A stretch of 64,000 nt of DNA, from the NCBI RefSeq assembly GCF_023078275.1, contig NC_062991.1:3906001-3970000 (forward strand), in the 5' to 3' direction. The notes under the pieces are model-generated. The model was not told where the DNA came from. It was given only the letters and a program-made list of their open reading frames with translations, and searched no databases. Each line of letters starts with the position of its first letter. Position 1 is the stretch's first letter. Positions 1 to 10,485 of this stretch are shown piece by piece. Both the position numbers and the translations under genes were made by a program. The stretch comes from Leguminivora glycinivorella (taxonomy: Eukaryota; Arthropoda; Insecta; Lepidoptera; Tortricidae).

Positions 1-900
1 ATACAATTTTGTTACTGTCCTCTTTTGTTACCCCATACAACATGTACGGAAATGGTAACAAAATAAGAAAAAATCGTATGGGAACATTTTTTTGACTACT
101 AGGATTGAAAAAGCTAGTAATTCTGAGTAGAAATAGCATTTTTTTTTCAAAAATATCACACTTCATAAAAGTGGCAAAAAAAAAAGAATTGCTGAAGTCC
201 GACTTTCTTAAAAACCTTTACTTACCTTCTTATAACTAGAGCTTTGCAAACAAAGTCATGTCAATTGTTAATTTATGGGGCATACGTAAGTTTAAGTTAC
301 AAACCGGTTTTGAACACCTGTTTTATGGCAACAGGTATTTCCCATTTTGTTGCTAACTGGTGCTACCTAGAAGATTTCGGTTATGTCATTCATTCTTTTA
401 ATGAGAGAATGAAAATGAATACTAAAGGGAAAGACGTCATGAGGGCATGACTCCAAAACTAATATTTTAAAAGAAAACTCGGACTTCCGATTCGAGCGCC
501 ATCTTAGCGGTCTCGTGTCATAATTTCTTTTTCTTTCGCTCATTAATGTTGTTTAAAGTGTAATATCGATAGCTTATTAGGTATGCAGTAAACTAATGTT
601 GTAATGTTGTTGCCTGTGTGGTGACGGGTTAAGAATTTCACCACCCCCTTTCTTCCCGATGAAGAATTAAGGGGCTCTCACTGCAATGTCAACGCTTTCA
701 ACCCTTTGTTTAGCACTCTTTTAGTTTCATGTCGTCAACGGCCGGTAGTCCACGTGCTCTTGTAAAATCTAGCTATAATCTAGCTTACCGTACCAAAATC
801 ATTAATTAATATTAGCTCATATCACCTTGACACTGGCGAAATAGTCCCAATGATGGACTGAAGCTATTTAATTAAAAAAAAAAAATTTTAAAAGAAAACT
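1..900. other. Unassigned AT-rich sequence with repeat remnants
   Basis: No gene is recognised. The part from about 597 to 740 shares short stretches with the retroposon copies at 47463 and 60555 (the ctcactgcaatgtca and ctttcaaccc words), and 610-650 resembles 49676-49720 (ggttaagaatttcac). It is probably decayed repeat DNA. A 68-codon open frame at 244-450 has no recognisable feature. Confidence 0.4.
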
Positions 901-904
901 CTTC

Positions 905-1383
905 TCCGATTTCTACAGCTCCAGATGTTATAAGTTTGACGTGTCTGTCTCTGTGTGTGTCTGTCTGTGGCACCGTAGCTCCCGAACGGATAAACCGTTT
1001 AGATTTAGAAATAGAAATAGAAATCATTTATTCGTGACAAGTGAAAACACAAAAAAAAAATATAGGTACATACATAATAATTGCCACGAAATGGTCCCGA
1101 CTCAGCATGGTGTTAGCCTGGGAGGGCCAACGCTGATCTTCCGTCGGGGCCATTGCGAGTGAAAACACGGAAAGCACACACACGTCACAAATAGGATAAA
1201 AAGTTGCAAAAAAGTACACAATTTAAAATAAGACAATATTTCAAGGGAACAAAACAATGACAAACATTTTTAAGTGTGAACGCGATTTAGTTTTTTTTTT
1301 CTTTGTGAGCTGAGTTAGTCAGTAGTGTTCTTACTGTTCTCAGCCATGTTTGATGGAAATCGGTCCACTACATAAGTCGGAGA
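905..1383 (+). repeat. (TCTG)-containing dispersed repeat, split by a retroposon
   Basis: The text from gacgtgtctgtctctg through the gtagctcccgaacggata stretch is shared with 41479-41720 and, inverted, with 35255-35560 and 46330-46585. In those copies it runs on into a 'tggaaatcggtccactac' stretch, which here appears only at about 1350, after an insertion. The class is unknown; it is a high-copy lepidopteran-type repeat. Confidence 0.6.
1009..1283 (-). mobile_element. Truncated non-LTR retrotransposon 3' end
   Basis: On the minus strand this ends in a short microsatellite tail (plus strand aaatagaaatagaaat). It contains the conserved 3' block ctcagcatg...cgctgatcttccgtcggg also seen at 14230, 36350-36460 and 56750. 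GATTTAG flanks it on both sides (1002-1008 and 1284-1290), consistent with a target-site duplication. The parent is probably the element whose RT C-terminus lies at 36834-37439. It is too short to encode anything. Confidence 0.7.
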
Positions 1384-1706
1384 TTTTTTTCAATTTTTTT
1401 TTATACGATATTATTGCTGATGACTGCAGTATTTGAAGAGGTAAGTAACGGTCGGACAGTCTAGGTTTGACATATATGTGATACCTGACACGGTGCCGGC
1501 TCAGCTGTGGCGAAAGTACACTTGCGCAAGACGGACAGTCTCTAGAGATGGGGCATATATCGATACTACTACGAAGAAAAGTAAGAACACTTTGACGGAC
1601 CAAGCTTTTAGAGATGGGAAAATTGGGAAATATATCGATACTAAGTAAATTATGAAAACAGAAGGAGATGTGATAATATACATTAACTGTTATAAAATAT
1701 ATAGAA

Positions 1707-1885
1707 CTAGCTTTTGCCCGCGGCTTCGCTCGCGTTATAAAGAGACAAAAAGTAGCCTATGGCAATCTCCATCCCTTCAACTATATCCACTTAAAAAATC
1801 ACGTCAATTCGTCGCTCCGTTTGGCCGTGAAACACGGACAAACAAACAGACACACACACTTTCCCATTTATAATATTAGTATGGA
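1707..1885 (-). mobile_element. Small non-autonomous Helitron
   Basis: Read on the minus strand the element starts with TC and ends with CTAG, sits between host A and T, and carries the GCGAGCGAAGCCGCGGGCAA hairpin just before the 3' end. This is the arrangement expected of Helitrons, and the sequence matches the other copies at 5772, 37706, 47047 and 49912. It has no coding capacity and depends on a Rep/helicase encoded elsewhere. Confidence 0.75.
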
Positions 1886-2104
1886 TCGAGAGGCGACATA
1901 ACAAAATACCATTGGCACACCATTGGTATTCTCACGCTAATCCTATCACATAATGTTATAAATAATTATACTATACATTTTTTTCAGCCAATGTGAGATC
2001 ATAATAAAATTAACTCCCAGATATTAAAAAAATGTAAAATTATCACTAAATGCGCGCAATAAAAATTTTATAATCCATACTAATATTATAAATGCGAAAG
2101 TAAC

Positions 2105-2161
<57 letters not shown>

Positions 2162-2372
2162 TACGCTTTCCCGCTTAAACCACGCAGCCGATTTTGATGA
2201 AATTTGGAACAGACAATCTTTAGACCCTGAGACAGAACATAGGCTACTTTTTATTTCGAAAAAAAGGGATGAAGGGGTTGAAAACGAGGTTGAAAGTTTG
2301 TATGGGATTTCTTAATTTTAAAAGATAAAACCATGAAACTTTATATTTTAGCACTTGATAAGAAATCATTAA

Positions 2373-2675
2373 ACATATATTTAAAGTCACATACAGGTCG
2401 AACGCGATTAATTAACATTATTTTTACCTTTAAAATAAACATGGTGGGAAATAAACATTAACTAAAAGCGGGTAGATTATATTTATTTGTCTACCCCGAA
2501 CATTTATATAAATTAATATCGGGTAGTTTTGTGTTGTTTACATCTCTGGTGACATTTTGCTGGGACGTCAGTCTTCCGCGACCACGGCCAGTGCAACCTG
2601 GCCTAAACGTTGGGAAAAAGGTAAAAATAATGTTAATTAATCGCGTTCGACCTGTATGTGACTTTAAATATGTGT
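2373..2675. repeat. 59-bp inverted repeat inside the Helitron
   Basis: The arms at 2373-2431 and 2617-2675 are reverse complements with one mismatch visible, separated by 185 bp. This would be a MITE or a foldback domain carried inside the Helitron. No clear target duplication was found. Confidence 0.65.
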
Positions 2676-2712
2676 ACAAAGCGCGAGAACTTAAAGTGTT
2701 ATATCATTAAAC

Positions 2713-2905
2713 ATCTTGATAAGGGATAAGGATAGGGATAGGGATAGGGATAGGGATAGGGATAGGGATAGCGATAGGGATAGGGATAGCGATAGGGATA
2801 GGGATAGCGATAGGGATAGCGATAGCGATAGCGATAGCGATAGCGTTAGCGTTAGCGATAGCGATAGCGATAGGGATAGGGATACGGATACGGATACGGA
2901 TAATA
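2713..2905 (+). repeat. Degenerate hexanucleotide array (GGGATA/GCGATA)n
   Basis: About 30 tandem units drift from GGGATA to GCGATA, GCGTTA and CGGATA. The long open frames on both strands here (2691-2967) are by-products of a repeat length divisible by three and encode low-complexity Asp-Arg/Ser or Leu-Ser runs. Confidence 0.85.
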
Positions 2906-3377
2906 TGGGTATCGTTAGAGGGATACGGATAATCGGTCGGCGGTCTCTTACAATCAATGTGCTCTAAGACGATCGTTGTTTGCTTGCTTGAAGATTACGT
3001 TTGCGATAAGTATAAGCAAAATGTAAAAAATTGTAAGGGATAATAGAAAAAAGTACTTTTTACCCACCGATCATAGTGTCGAAATACGGGCTATGTGGGA
3101 TGTTTATAAAGGTTTTCCCAGCGTATATAGAATTACCTACGCTGTGGTCGATGTGTAATATTTCTACAATCATTGCAAGCAAAAGTATTATGTGCAATCG
3201 AAATAATCGCAGATAAATATACCTACAGAGAAACCTAAGGATAATGAAAATCTTAATGAATACTTTTATTACGCGGGCGAAGCCGCGGGTAAAAGCTAGT
3301 GATGATATATTATGATCAACATCTTTTAAATTGTTGCTTTTTCCTTAGTAACGGAAATTGCTTGATTTATAGTTTAT

Positions 3378-3986
3378 GGGCATTTACAGAATTTGGGACC
3401 CCCAATTAGCGTAAGTTTTGACGACAATTAAACATAAAATCTGCCTATAAAGTTACTTTTTTCATATTCTGAATGTAGATTATGTAATTACTTAACACAA
3501 AAAAAAAATATTTTTATAGAAATTTCATGCTTAATGATCGTCATAAAACTGACTAAGTTAATCTTATACTTTTAAACGAGCAATTTTTGTATATTTATTT
3601 ATTTATTATACCGACGATCTCAGAAACCGCTCTAACGATTTCGCTGAAATTTGTTATGTGGGCGTTTTCGGGAGTGAAAAATCGATCTAGCGTAGCCTTA
3701 GATCCCGGAAAACGCGAATTTTCGAGTTTTCATGAGTTTTTCTTTCGCGTTAGTAAACGTAAAATATGGTCTTTAATTTCGGCGCGCGCGCATCGATTCC
3801 GCTTAGCTTCAGTCGTACGAGGTCGGTCTAATGTACGCAGATAGATCAAAGGTTTCAGGGTTTCGAATCCCGGCCAGAAATTAAGTTTTTGTTTTTTGTC
3901 TTTTTTTTTGTTTTTGTATTTATAAGAGTTTTTTTTTATCTAAAGACGTAACGCTGATTTGGGGGTCCCAAATTCTGAAAATGCCC
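3378..3986. mobile_element. Foldback element with about 36-bp terminal inverted repeats
   Basis: The termini GGGCATTTACAGAATTTGGG and (inverted) cccaaattctgaaaatgccc mirror each other over about 36 bp and are flanked by TTAT on both sides. The interior from about 3567 holds the start of another repeat (taaacgagcaatttttgtat) found complete at 58881-59385. A decayed end of the same foldback element lies at 38010-38100. The class is unknown. Confidence 0.6.
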
Positions 3987-4094
3987 TTATATACCTATTT
4001 TACAAGGCTTTGAGTGAGTTGTGATAACTAATTAAAATGATGATTTTTAATTAGCAATCACAGCTGACCAATTGAGATGTAACCCATCCCCAAA

Positions 4095-4370
4095 GAGGAT
4101 CGAGTATTATAGAGAGTTACTGTCAAAGTAAAATGTGTAATCACAGTGCAAAGACAGCCATCTCTCGACACAAGCTCAAAACTTTTGAACCTCGGTTTTG
4201 ACAATTTGGCTCATATTCTTAGCTTGATATGTGTTAGCGCCATCTAGGCGAGCGTTCCCCAAAGGTGTATCGCCATCTAGGTCACCGTATTTTTTTCTGT
4301 ATGGTTTTGAGGTACGTTTTTTTCTTAGACTTTATCTGTCTACACGGAGTTACATTTGTCTTTTCCCATC
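4095..4370 (+). repeat. Dispersed repeat, first of three copies
   Basis: The block from aggatcgagtattatagaga to ttcttagactttatctg recurs at 7440-7745 and 48384-48800. It appears to be an old non-coding repeat; the three copies differ by many substitutions and small gaps. No termini were identified. Confidence 0.6.
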
Positions 4371-4474
4371 CCTAAATACGTGAAGTGCAACGAAAGGTGA
4401 AAGGCGGCCAAGGTTGTGTTACAAGATACTGCGATTTAAAACGTCTTAGTTGTAATTAGTGGCGCCAAAACATT

Positions 4475-4930
4475 ACGATACAAGAGCGTAAAAAAGGAAG
4501 TTCGAAACGAGTGGCGATAAATTAAAACACGACCGAAAGGAGTGTTTTAAATCGACACGAGTTACGAATTTCCTTTTCGCACGTGTATCGTACGACGTTT
4601 TTCAGTACAGATGGCCCTCCGAAGTTTCGACCTGACATATAATGAACCACTTCTCGCACTAGTGCGTAAAAAAAACACCATCTGTACTGAAATAGTATAT
4701 TTACGATACAAGTGCGTAAAAAAGGAAGTTCGAAACGAGTGGCGATAAATTAAAACACGACCGAAGGGAGTGTTTTAAATCGACACGAGTTACGAATTTT
4801 CTTTTCGCTCGTGTACACGTGTATCGTACGACGTTTTTCAGTACAGATGAGCCTCCGAAGTTTCGAGCTGGCATATAATGAACCACTTCTCGCACTAGTG
4901 CGTAAAAAAAACACCATCTGTACTGAAAAT
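4475..4930 (+). repeat. 228-bp palindromic unit in tandem duplicate
   Basis: Two near-identical units start at 4475 and 4703, each with acgatacaa at the start and ctgtactgaaa at the end. Each unit is built from two hairpins: one pairs the acgatac...gcgtaaaa end with ttttcgcacgtgtatcgt, the other pairs cagtacagatgg with ccatctgtactg. A third copy, broken by two insertions, lies at 32508-33228. A MITE or foldback class is likely. Confidence 0.7.
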
Positions 4931-5039
4931 TATTTATTTTTATCTTATGAATGAATGTAAAACTTTTTTTTTCTTGAAAAAAATTTGAGACTAACGAGAC
5001 AGCATATTCGTTTCTGAGGCCCAATGACAGAGTATTTGT

Positions 5040-5770
5040 ATACTAATGCACCTTATAGGTAATTGTTATTTAGGGGAGATACTCGATTTTTATTAGTTCT
5101 AGTGTCGGATAATTATGCAAAATGTACGCTATTGAAGTTTTGAAAATAAAATGACATCACCGTTAGGTGAAAATTTTAATGTTTGGGCAAAAACATTGAT
5201 ATTTTTTTTTGTTAGCCATTGTTATGTTTCTGTCATTTAATTTAAATAAAATTTGAGGGCTATTGCTATAGTAGTATCTAAGTGACATTTTTGAAGACAC
5301 AAAGAAACAAAATTAATTGTTGATGACTTCAATTTAGCCATTCTAGATGACAGCGATTTTGACTGGCCCTTTGTTACAAATGTCATTTAAAAACATCTAA
5401 CGTCTATGAAACTATAACGTTAATTTAACCCTAACACAATTTTAACCAACCAACCAACTTAGGCCTTGTTTGCTCTTAAGCTTAGTATTTGCAAACTTAG
5501 CTCGTTTTGATTCTATCGATAGTTCTATCGAGTCAATAATTTCATCGACACAGACATCCCTAGCAACCTGTCTCTCGTAGTAGCGTATACTGCGGCCCGC
5601 CGACCGGACTAGCCCCGGTACAGTTTTTTTTAATTCTATTTTTTAAGCGCGAGTTCAATAGCTTGTGTATAGACGCTAAAAAGCCGGTTTTCAGAGAACA
5701 TAGTTTTAGTGAAAGGTTATGTGATGAAGTTGAACAGTTTTCATTTTTAATGAGGTGAGTTTTTTTAATT
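5040..5770. other. Unassigned AT-rich sequence
   Basis: I see no gene, RNA gene or recognisable repeat family in this stretch. Open frames are short and without motifs. Confidence 0.3.
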
Positions 5771-5771
5771 A

Positions 5772-5972
5772 CTAGCTTTTTCCCGCGGCTTCGGCTAAAA
5801 TTCGAAAATTGCGGAATAGGTACTCCATACAATTTTCCACCCCCCATTTCAGGGAAGATGGGGGTTAGAAAGAAATAAAAAGTAGCCTATGTCACTCTCT
5901 TCGTTTTGCCAAACGTCGTTTCGGACAAATAAACAGACACACACACTTTCCCATTTATAATATTAGTATTGA
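5772..5972 (-). mobile_element. Small non-autonomous Helitron
   Basis: On the minus strand it runs from TC (plus-strand ga at 5971-5972) to CTAG (5772-5775), flanked by A and T. It shares the aaaaagtagcctatgtcact and acacactttcccatttataa blocks with the other copies. A block at about 5800-5870 is not in the other copies. Confidence 0.7.
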
Positions 5973-5979
5973 TACATTT

Positions 5980-6587
5980 TGAGATTCTGTTTTTACTTCG
6001 AAACTAATGATATGAAATGCCCTGCCTACGATACCGTTTTTTTTTTATTTATTAAAATTAATTTTAAGTATAGAAAGCGCTCAGTATCGGAAAACCTTAG
6101 AACTTGTAACCTACCGGAAATCTAACGAAAAAACCCAAAAAAACTGTCGTAACTTTTGGCCCTTGAATATTAAAAATTAATGGAAATAATCTTTCATCAA
6201 ACTTTGTCTTAAATTAATGTATGTAGGTATTTATGACTAGATAGGATTAGCACTTCACACTATGGTTGCCAATTCAAAACAGCATTTTCGTTTTTGGCAT
6301 AAAAACCGTAACGCATAAAGTTTGGTTTTATACTTATCTCAAAATTTTTGAACCTTGTTTTGCAAGTCTTAAAAATTTATTCATTTACTTTAAAGAGTAA
6401 ACTCAAAAAAATATATATTTTGGAGTTTACACCTTACACTATAATATTTATCTTATAAGTGCTGTTACCATATTTCTATTTGCTTGGCACATTTCAATTG
6501 GCATTTGGCACATTTCAAACGCTCGGCTGTTTACACAGGCAATGTTCTTAGAAATAATACAGTGTGTATCTCTTAAAACCTCGGGAA
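5980..6587. other. Unassigned AT-rich sequence
   Basis: Nothing coding or clearly repetitive was recognised. Confidence 0.3.
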
Positions 6588-7270
6588 TCTCTTAACGGTG
6601 GTTAGTATTGGAAATAAGAAATATACATAATTAGATATACTTAGAATTAAAATAAAATTTTAATGCATACAAAATAATTCGGCCGTTAACGCTCGTTGAT
6701 AAGTACTTTTTCCCCTCACTACCTCGGAAACACGTGTTTTGTCCTGTAATACCCGCGTGTAAAAACGCATTTTATCCACTAGTGGGTAAAGTAATTAAAC
6801 CTTGAATAAAGTCAAATTAACTGCTTTAAAATTGATAAAAGTATGTGAATCTGGTAATAAAGATGATTTACCACCTGTGGAACTACTGGAAGCAGTGATA
6901 AACGCATTTTTGGGGTTGTAGTTTCCTCGCTATAGTGAAGGGAAAAGTTTTGTGTTACACTCGGGTGCAAATGTATTTTACTTCTCGTGTGTTAAAAAAT
7001 TCGCAAGTTCAGTATTCTATTCCTAATCCTAATCCTTTCGCTTGCTCGTTTTTCAATTCCACACTCGGCGTTAAAATACAACTTTGCCCCCTTGTATAAC
7101 AAATAACTATTAAAAGCTCATATCGCAGCGTATGTCAAGTCATTAAATCTACTGTCATCGCATCCATGTTCAGAGTACATTACTGCTGAAAAATATAATT
7201 AAGGTGCGAAAATTTACACTAACTGAAAAACACCTCTTAATTAATGATAACACAAATTTTTATATCTGGT
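6588..7270 (-). mobile_element. Decayed TA-type MITE split by a second element
   Basis: The left part (6588-6690, ctcttaacggtgg) and right part (about 7115-7270, cacctcttaattaatgata) match different portions of the intact MITE at 19498-19845. Between them (about 6695-7110) lies a copy of the element seen complete at 38297-38749, recognised by cccctcactacctcggaaac, ttatccactagtgggtaaag and gggggcaaagttg in inverse order. Boundaries are approximate. Confidence 0.45.
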
Positions 7271-7439
7271 TTAATTTATTGCTCGTATAAAGATTACACA
7301 CTGTATTAAAACCGGTTTAAGAATTAACGGTAAACAAATCATGGGAAAATATTTTCTACATTAAAATTCAGAAATATTAGCATACTCGTCGTGTTTAGCT
7401 AGTTACTTAAAGTTACTTAAAGTCTCATATTATATAGTT

Positions 7440-7745
7440 TAGACAAAGAGGATCGAGTTCTATAGTTAGTAGTATAGTTACTGTCGAAGTAAAATGTGTA
7501 ATCACAGTGCTTAGACTGCCAACTCTTGACTAAGGCTTAAAACTTTTGAACCTCAATTTTGACAATTTGGTCCATATTGAGTTAGCTTGGTATGTAAAAT
7601 GTCAAATATTAATATAAGCGACATCTAGCTGAACGTACCCGAATATGTAATGCCATCTAGGCCACCGTACCTTTTTCCTGTATGGTACTGAAGTACGTTT
7701 TTTTCTTAGACTTTATCTGTCTATACGGAGTCATATATGTCTTTG
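7440..7745 (+). repeat. Dispersed repeat, second of three copies
   Basis: This copy of the 4095-4370 repeat includes aatcacagtgcttagactgc and gtacgtttttttcttagact. Confidence 0.6.
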
Positions 7746-7784
7746 GTTTAGATAAGGGTAGGCAGACCACATGAAACTGCTCAG

Positions 7785-7948
7785 GCCCTAGCCGAATGGC
7801 ATTTCTGTGACGCGAAACGCCACCGAAACGCCGCAGAAATGTAGTCTGGCTCTGTCGCGCCAATACGCAAGAGCGATAGAGATAGATAGTTACGAAAGAG
7901 ATATTATCGTGAGCGTTTCGTGAGCGATTGTGCATTTGGCTACGCACA
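7785..7948 (-). mobile_element. MITE with CAG target duplication (GCCGAATGGC family)
   Basis: The TIRs carry the tagccgaatggca core and the copy is flanked by CAG at 7782-7784 and 7949-7951, the complement of the CTG found at other copies. The interior has the family's tctgtcgcgccaatacgcaa and gatagagatagatag blocks. A 3-bp CWG target fits the PIF/Harbinger superfamily; that assignment is inference because no transposase is present. Confidence 0.75.
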
Positions 7949-8010
7949 CAGGTTGCCACCAGTGCCACTTTTAGCAATAACAATTTACTACATTTACTTA
8001 TATATTGGTT

Positions 8011-8140
8011 TATACAGGATAGGGCCTGTAAAAAGCAAAAAATTAAACTGTAGGCTATATTCCTTAAGTATACTGGCTAAGTTTTGTTTAGCGACTTTTT
8101 AAAATGTTGTCTTTTAAAATTAAATACAAAAAGTACATTT
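8011..8140 (+). repeat. Partial TA-type MITE (45364 family)
   Basis: The tatacaggatagggcctgta start and aaactgtaggctatattcct resemble the left half of the intact element at 45364-45710. The right half is missing. Confidence 0.5.
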
Positions 8141-8202
8141 TAAATTTGTAGAAATCTGTTCAGTAGATCACTTGCTAGTGCCAATGCCATTATTGCCTTA
8201 TA

Positions 8203-8546
8203 CAGGGTGTAAACCTAATAAGGGCGAACCTCTTAACGGTGGTGAGTATAGGACGAATAAAATGTAATTAGATAACTTTTACTTAAAATTGGAATATTTT
8301 TTCCATACAAATTATCCATACAAATTTAATTTGACAGGTCCATCGTAACCAACGTACATTGCAAATTTTTCACACTCCCACCTTAAACGCTTATACGTTG
8401 ACAGTTGAATGGCATTGATTCTGTCATCGTAACCGATAGAGATAGATATCTACTAGCGCTTCGTTTCGTGAGCGTTTCGTGAGCGATTGTGCCATTCGGC
8501 TAGCCACCCTGGTTTCATTTATCGCCCTTATTACGTTTACGCGCTG
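8203..8546 (+). mobile_element. TA-type MITE with a nested CTG-target MITE fragment
   Basis: It starts CAGGGTGTAAACCTAATAAG after TA (8201-8202) and ends gtttacgcgctg before TA (8547-8548). An inverted copy without the insertion is at 19498-19845. About 8437-8513 is a truncated GCCGAATGGC-family MITE ending in ccattcggctagccacc, so that family inserted later. TA duplications suggest Tc1/mariner-type mobilisation. Confidence 0.65.
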
Positions 8547-8626
8547 TATAATTTTCGCTCCATGCAACCAGTAAGTAAACTCTAATTAGTCTCTGACATA
8601 GGTTATATTAAAAAAATAAATTAATT

Positions 8627-8723
8627 TACCGTGTTTTTTCTCTATGGTCCAGCTGGGATGCCCGCTCGCGCTTGGCTGAAGCGAGCTGTCATCCTGACGG
8701 TTGACGTCTGTCACTTCATAGCG
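8627..8723. repeat. DIRS inverted terminal repeat, left arm
   Basis: Identical to the reverse complement of 13140-13236 over all 97 bases as read. It lies downstream of the recombinase in the element's orientation. Confidence 0.85.
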
Positions 8724-8737
8724 TCTTCAACAGCATG

Positions 8738-8847
8738 GCCCTTGCCGAGACGTTATGTGTTTGTTTAGTACATAATACATGTTTTGTTGGAATGCAAAAC
8801 ATTCCTATTATGTACCTTGCCAAACACATAACGTCTCTTTAATGAAG
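8738..8847. repeat. Putative internal complementary region of the DIRS-like element
   Basis: The sequence gagacgttatgtgttt (8747-8762) is followed after a short spacer by its inverse aaacacataacgtctc near 8822-8837. The right half, 8808-8847, is also the reverse complement of 13291-13330 at the far end. DIRS elements need such a region to bridge their ends and form a circular template. The functional reading is inference. Confidence 0.55.
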
Positions 8848-9219
8848 ACGTGTCTGATATCTGCTGGTTGAAAGAAAGAAACACCCATACGCTATGTGAA
8901 TTCTCTATTAATATAAATGAGATGTACATAATACAAACAAAATAGATAAGCCTCTGTAATAGACCTATTAAGGCACCTGCCCATTAATAATTAACTGAGA
9001 TCAATAATCAACTTAGGTAGTATTCGAGATCAGTAACATACATTAGCATCATAATTCTGTTTAATTATTGTGATGCTGTTAGCAATATGAATCTATATTA
9101 CTATAAAAACAAATTTATAAAAAGCAAAATAAAACTTTCTTCTGACTTTTAACAACATAAGTAATAATGTATGTTTCTAACAAACATAAGAATGATTAAC
9201 TATAATCAATTAAAAGATT

Positions 9220-10344
9220 CATGTACTTGTGAAGTTATTATGAAGCATATCAGTACCAGAATTATTTTCAGGCACTTGTGCAGATCTATAGTAATGATTT
9301 TTAAAAGTTTTGAAAGATCTCCAGTTGCCTCTTTCCAGGATCTCATCAACTGGTCTATTATCTAACCAACCCTTAGAGGCAACTGCAGATCTTACACTTC
9401 CAGGTGGTGCATCAATGCCAGCCTCCTTGAATATGGATCTGATCTAGCCTGCTATGTTAGTTTTATAGGACTGCTTAATGGTGCCAGTTACAGTTATAAA
9501 TAACTCACAGGGATTATTAATGTGGATGATATAATGGAATGTCTCATCTCTCATAAAGTCAACAGTAGATTAATATGTCTAACCGGACAAATATTTTTCT
9601 TCGGGGTGCTTTGATAGGCACCAACCCGATTGTCTTTGGGTTGCTGTATCTGTCTTTGATTCAAACACTGGCCATAATACTATGCTATTATCTGATTCTA
9701 TAAGGCTCTCATTTGACATTCTTAGCAAGGTTTATCATGAATCCTGCCAGATGCTAACAATAATATTAATGCAGTTCTTCTTGCTATGTCACATAATGAG
9801 AATTTTGCTCCTGTAGTCAATAACCGGTCATACAATAATTTTGTATCCCATATCGGTGATCTTTGAGTTATTGGTTTAGCAGAAAAAGTGGCCTTAAAAT
9901 CTATTTAATTAGGAAACTCTTGGACAGCATTTCTGTTTTGGCACAATAGGTAGCAATAGTTATGTAATAAAATTGTATTGTAAGCTAAGCTAAGTTCTGG
10001 TCCATATGTAAGCCGGCTAGGAACCTAGCTACCTCATCTCCACTTGGGGATTTACATTTCACCTTGTCTTTACTACACCACTCCTTCCGTCTTCTCATTG
10101 CTGATTGCTGGAGCGTAAGTATTGAAGTATTCAAGGTGGATGATCTCAAATTCATACCACCCCCAATCCTCCAAGTCTGTATTTCCAGAAGCTCTATTTG
10201 AGGTGGGTGATACTGATATCCTGTGGTCCTGTCCAGTAGAACCCTGTGCAGGTTCGGTACCAAATAGGGTTTTTTCAGTGCTCGTGCCTGAAGATCTGGC
10301 ATCCAATAACACTGAGTCCAAATTGGAGCTACTAGTATTAACAT
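9220..10344 (-). pseudogene. DIRS tyrosine recombinase, decayed
   Basis: The 5' part (about 9985-10344) gives the linker VAPIWTQCYWMPDLQ and the core-binding N-terminus SPSGDEVARFLAGLHMDQNL that follow RNase H in DIRS-type elements. The 3' part (about 9510-9220) reads FITVTGTIKQSYK..., SVRSAVASKGWL..., ILERGNW and FKNHYYR, which match the C-terminal catalytic boxes with the second conserved Arg and the candidate nucleophile Tyr (codons at 9288-9293). In-frame stops interrupt it, for example within the IAG-IRS stretch, so it cannot make an active recombinase. The enzyme would have integrated a circular DNA intermediate. Confidence 0.7.
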
Positions 10345-10485
10345 ACCTTTAGTTTAGATGACAAAGCACCTGTGGAATTGAATTGGGATATGGAGAAATT
10401 CAAGCTAGTTGGAATTTCCAGGTACAACTGAATGCATTGCAGAACTCCGCTTGCTGATTTGAGTCTAGAGTTACATACCTTGGCA

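Larger units (their letters stand above)
2074..3299 (+). mobile_element. 1.2-kb non-autonomous Helitron with internal repeats
   Basis: It begins TCCATACTAATATTATAAAT after a host A and ends with gcgaagccgcgggtaaaagctag before a host T. That gives TC/CTAG termini, a 3' hairpin and an A|T target, as in Helitrons. It is far longer than the other copies here because it contains a (TCTG)n run at 2106-2161, a 59-bp inverted repeat and a hexanucleotide array. No coding frame is supported. The captured middle may be of foreign or host origin. Confidence 0.7.

Noticed and set aside
2691..2967. Open frames on both strands through the hexanucleotide array
   Set aside because: Low-complexity products of a six-base tandem repeat; no start context or domain.
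7657..8102. Frames containing SRNAHDN and VLARQSQTTF-type sequence, also seen at 24578, 31904, 32946 and 33527
   Set aside because: The recurring peptide comes from translating the CTG-target MITE, not from a gene family.
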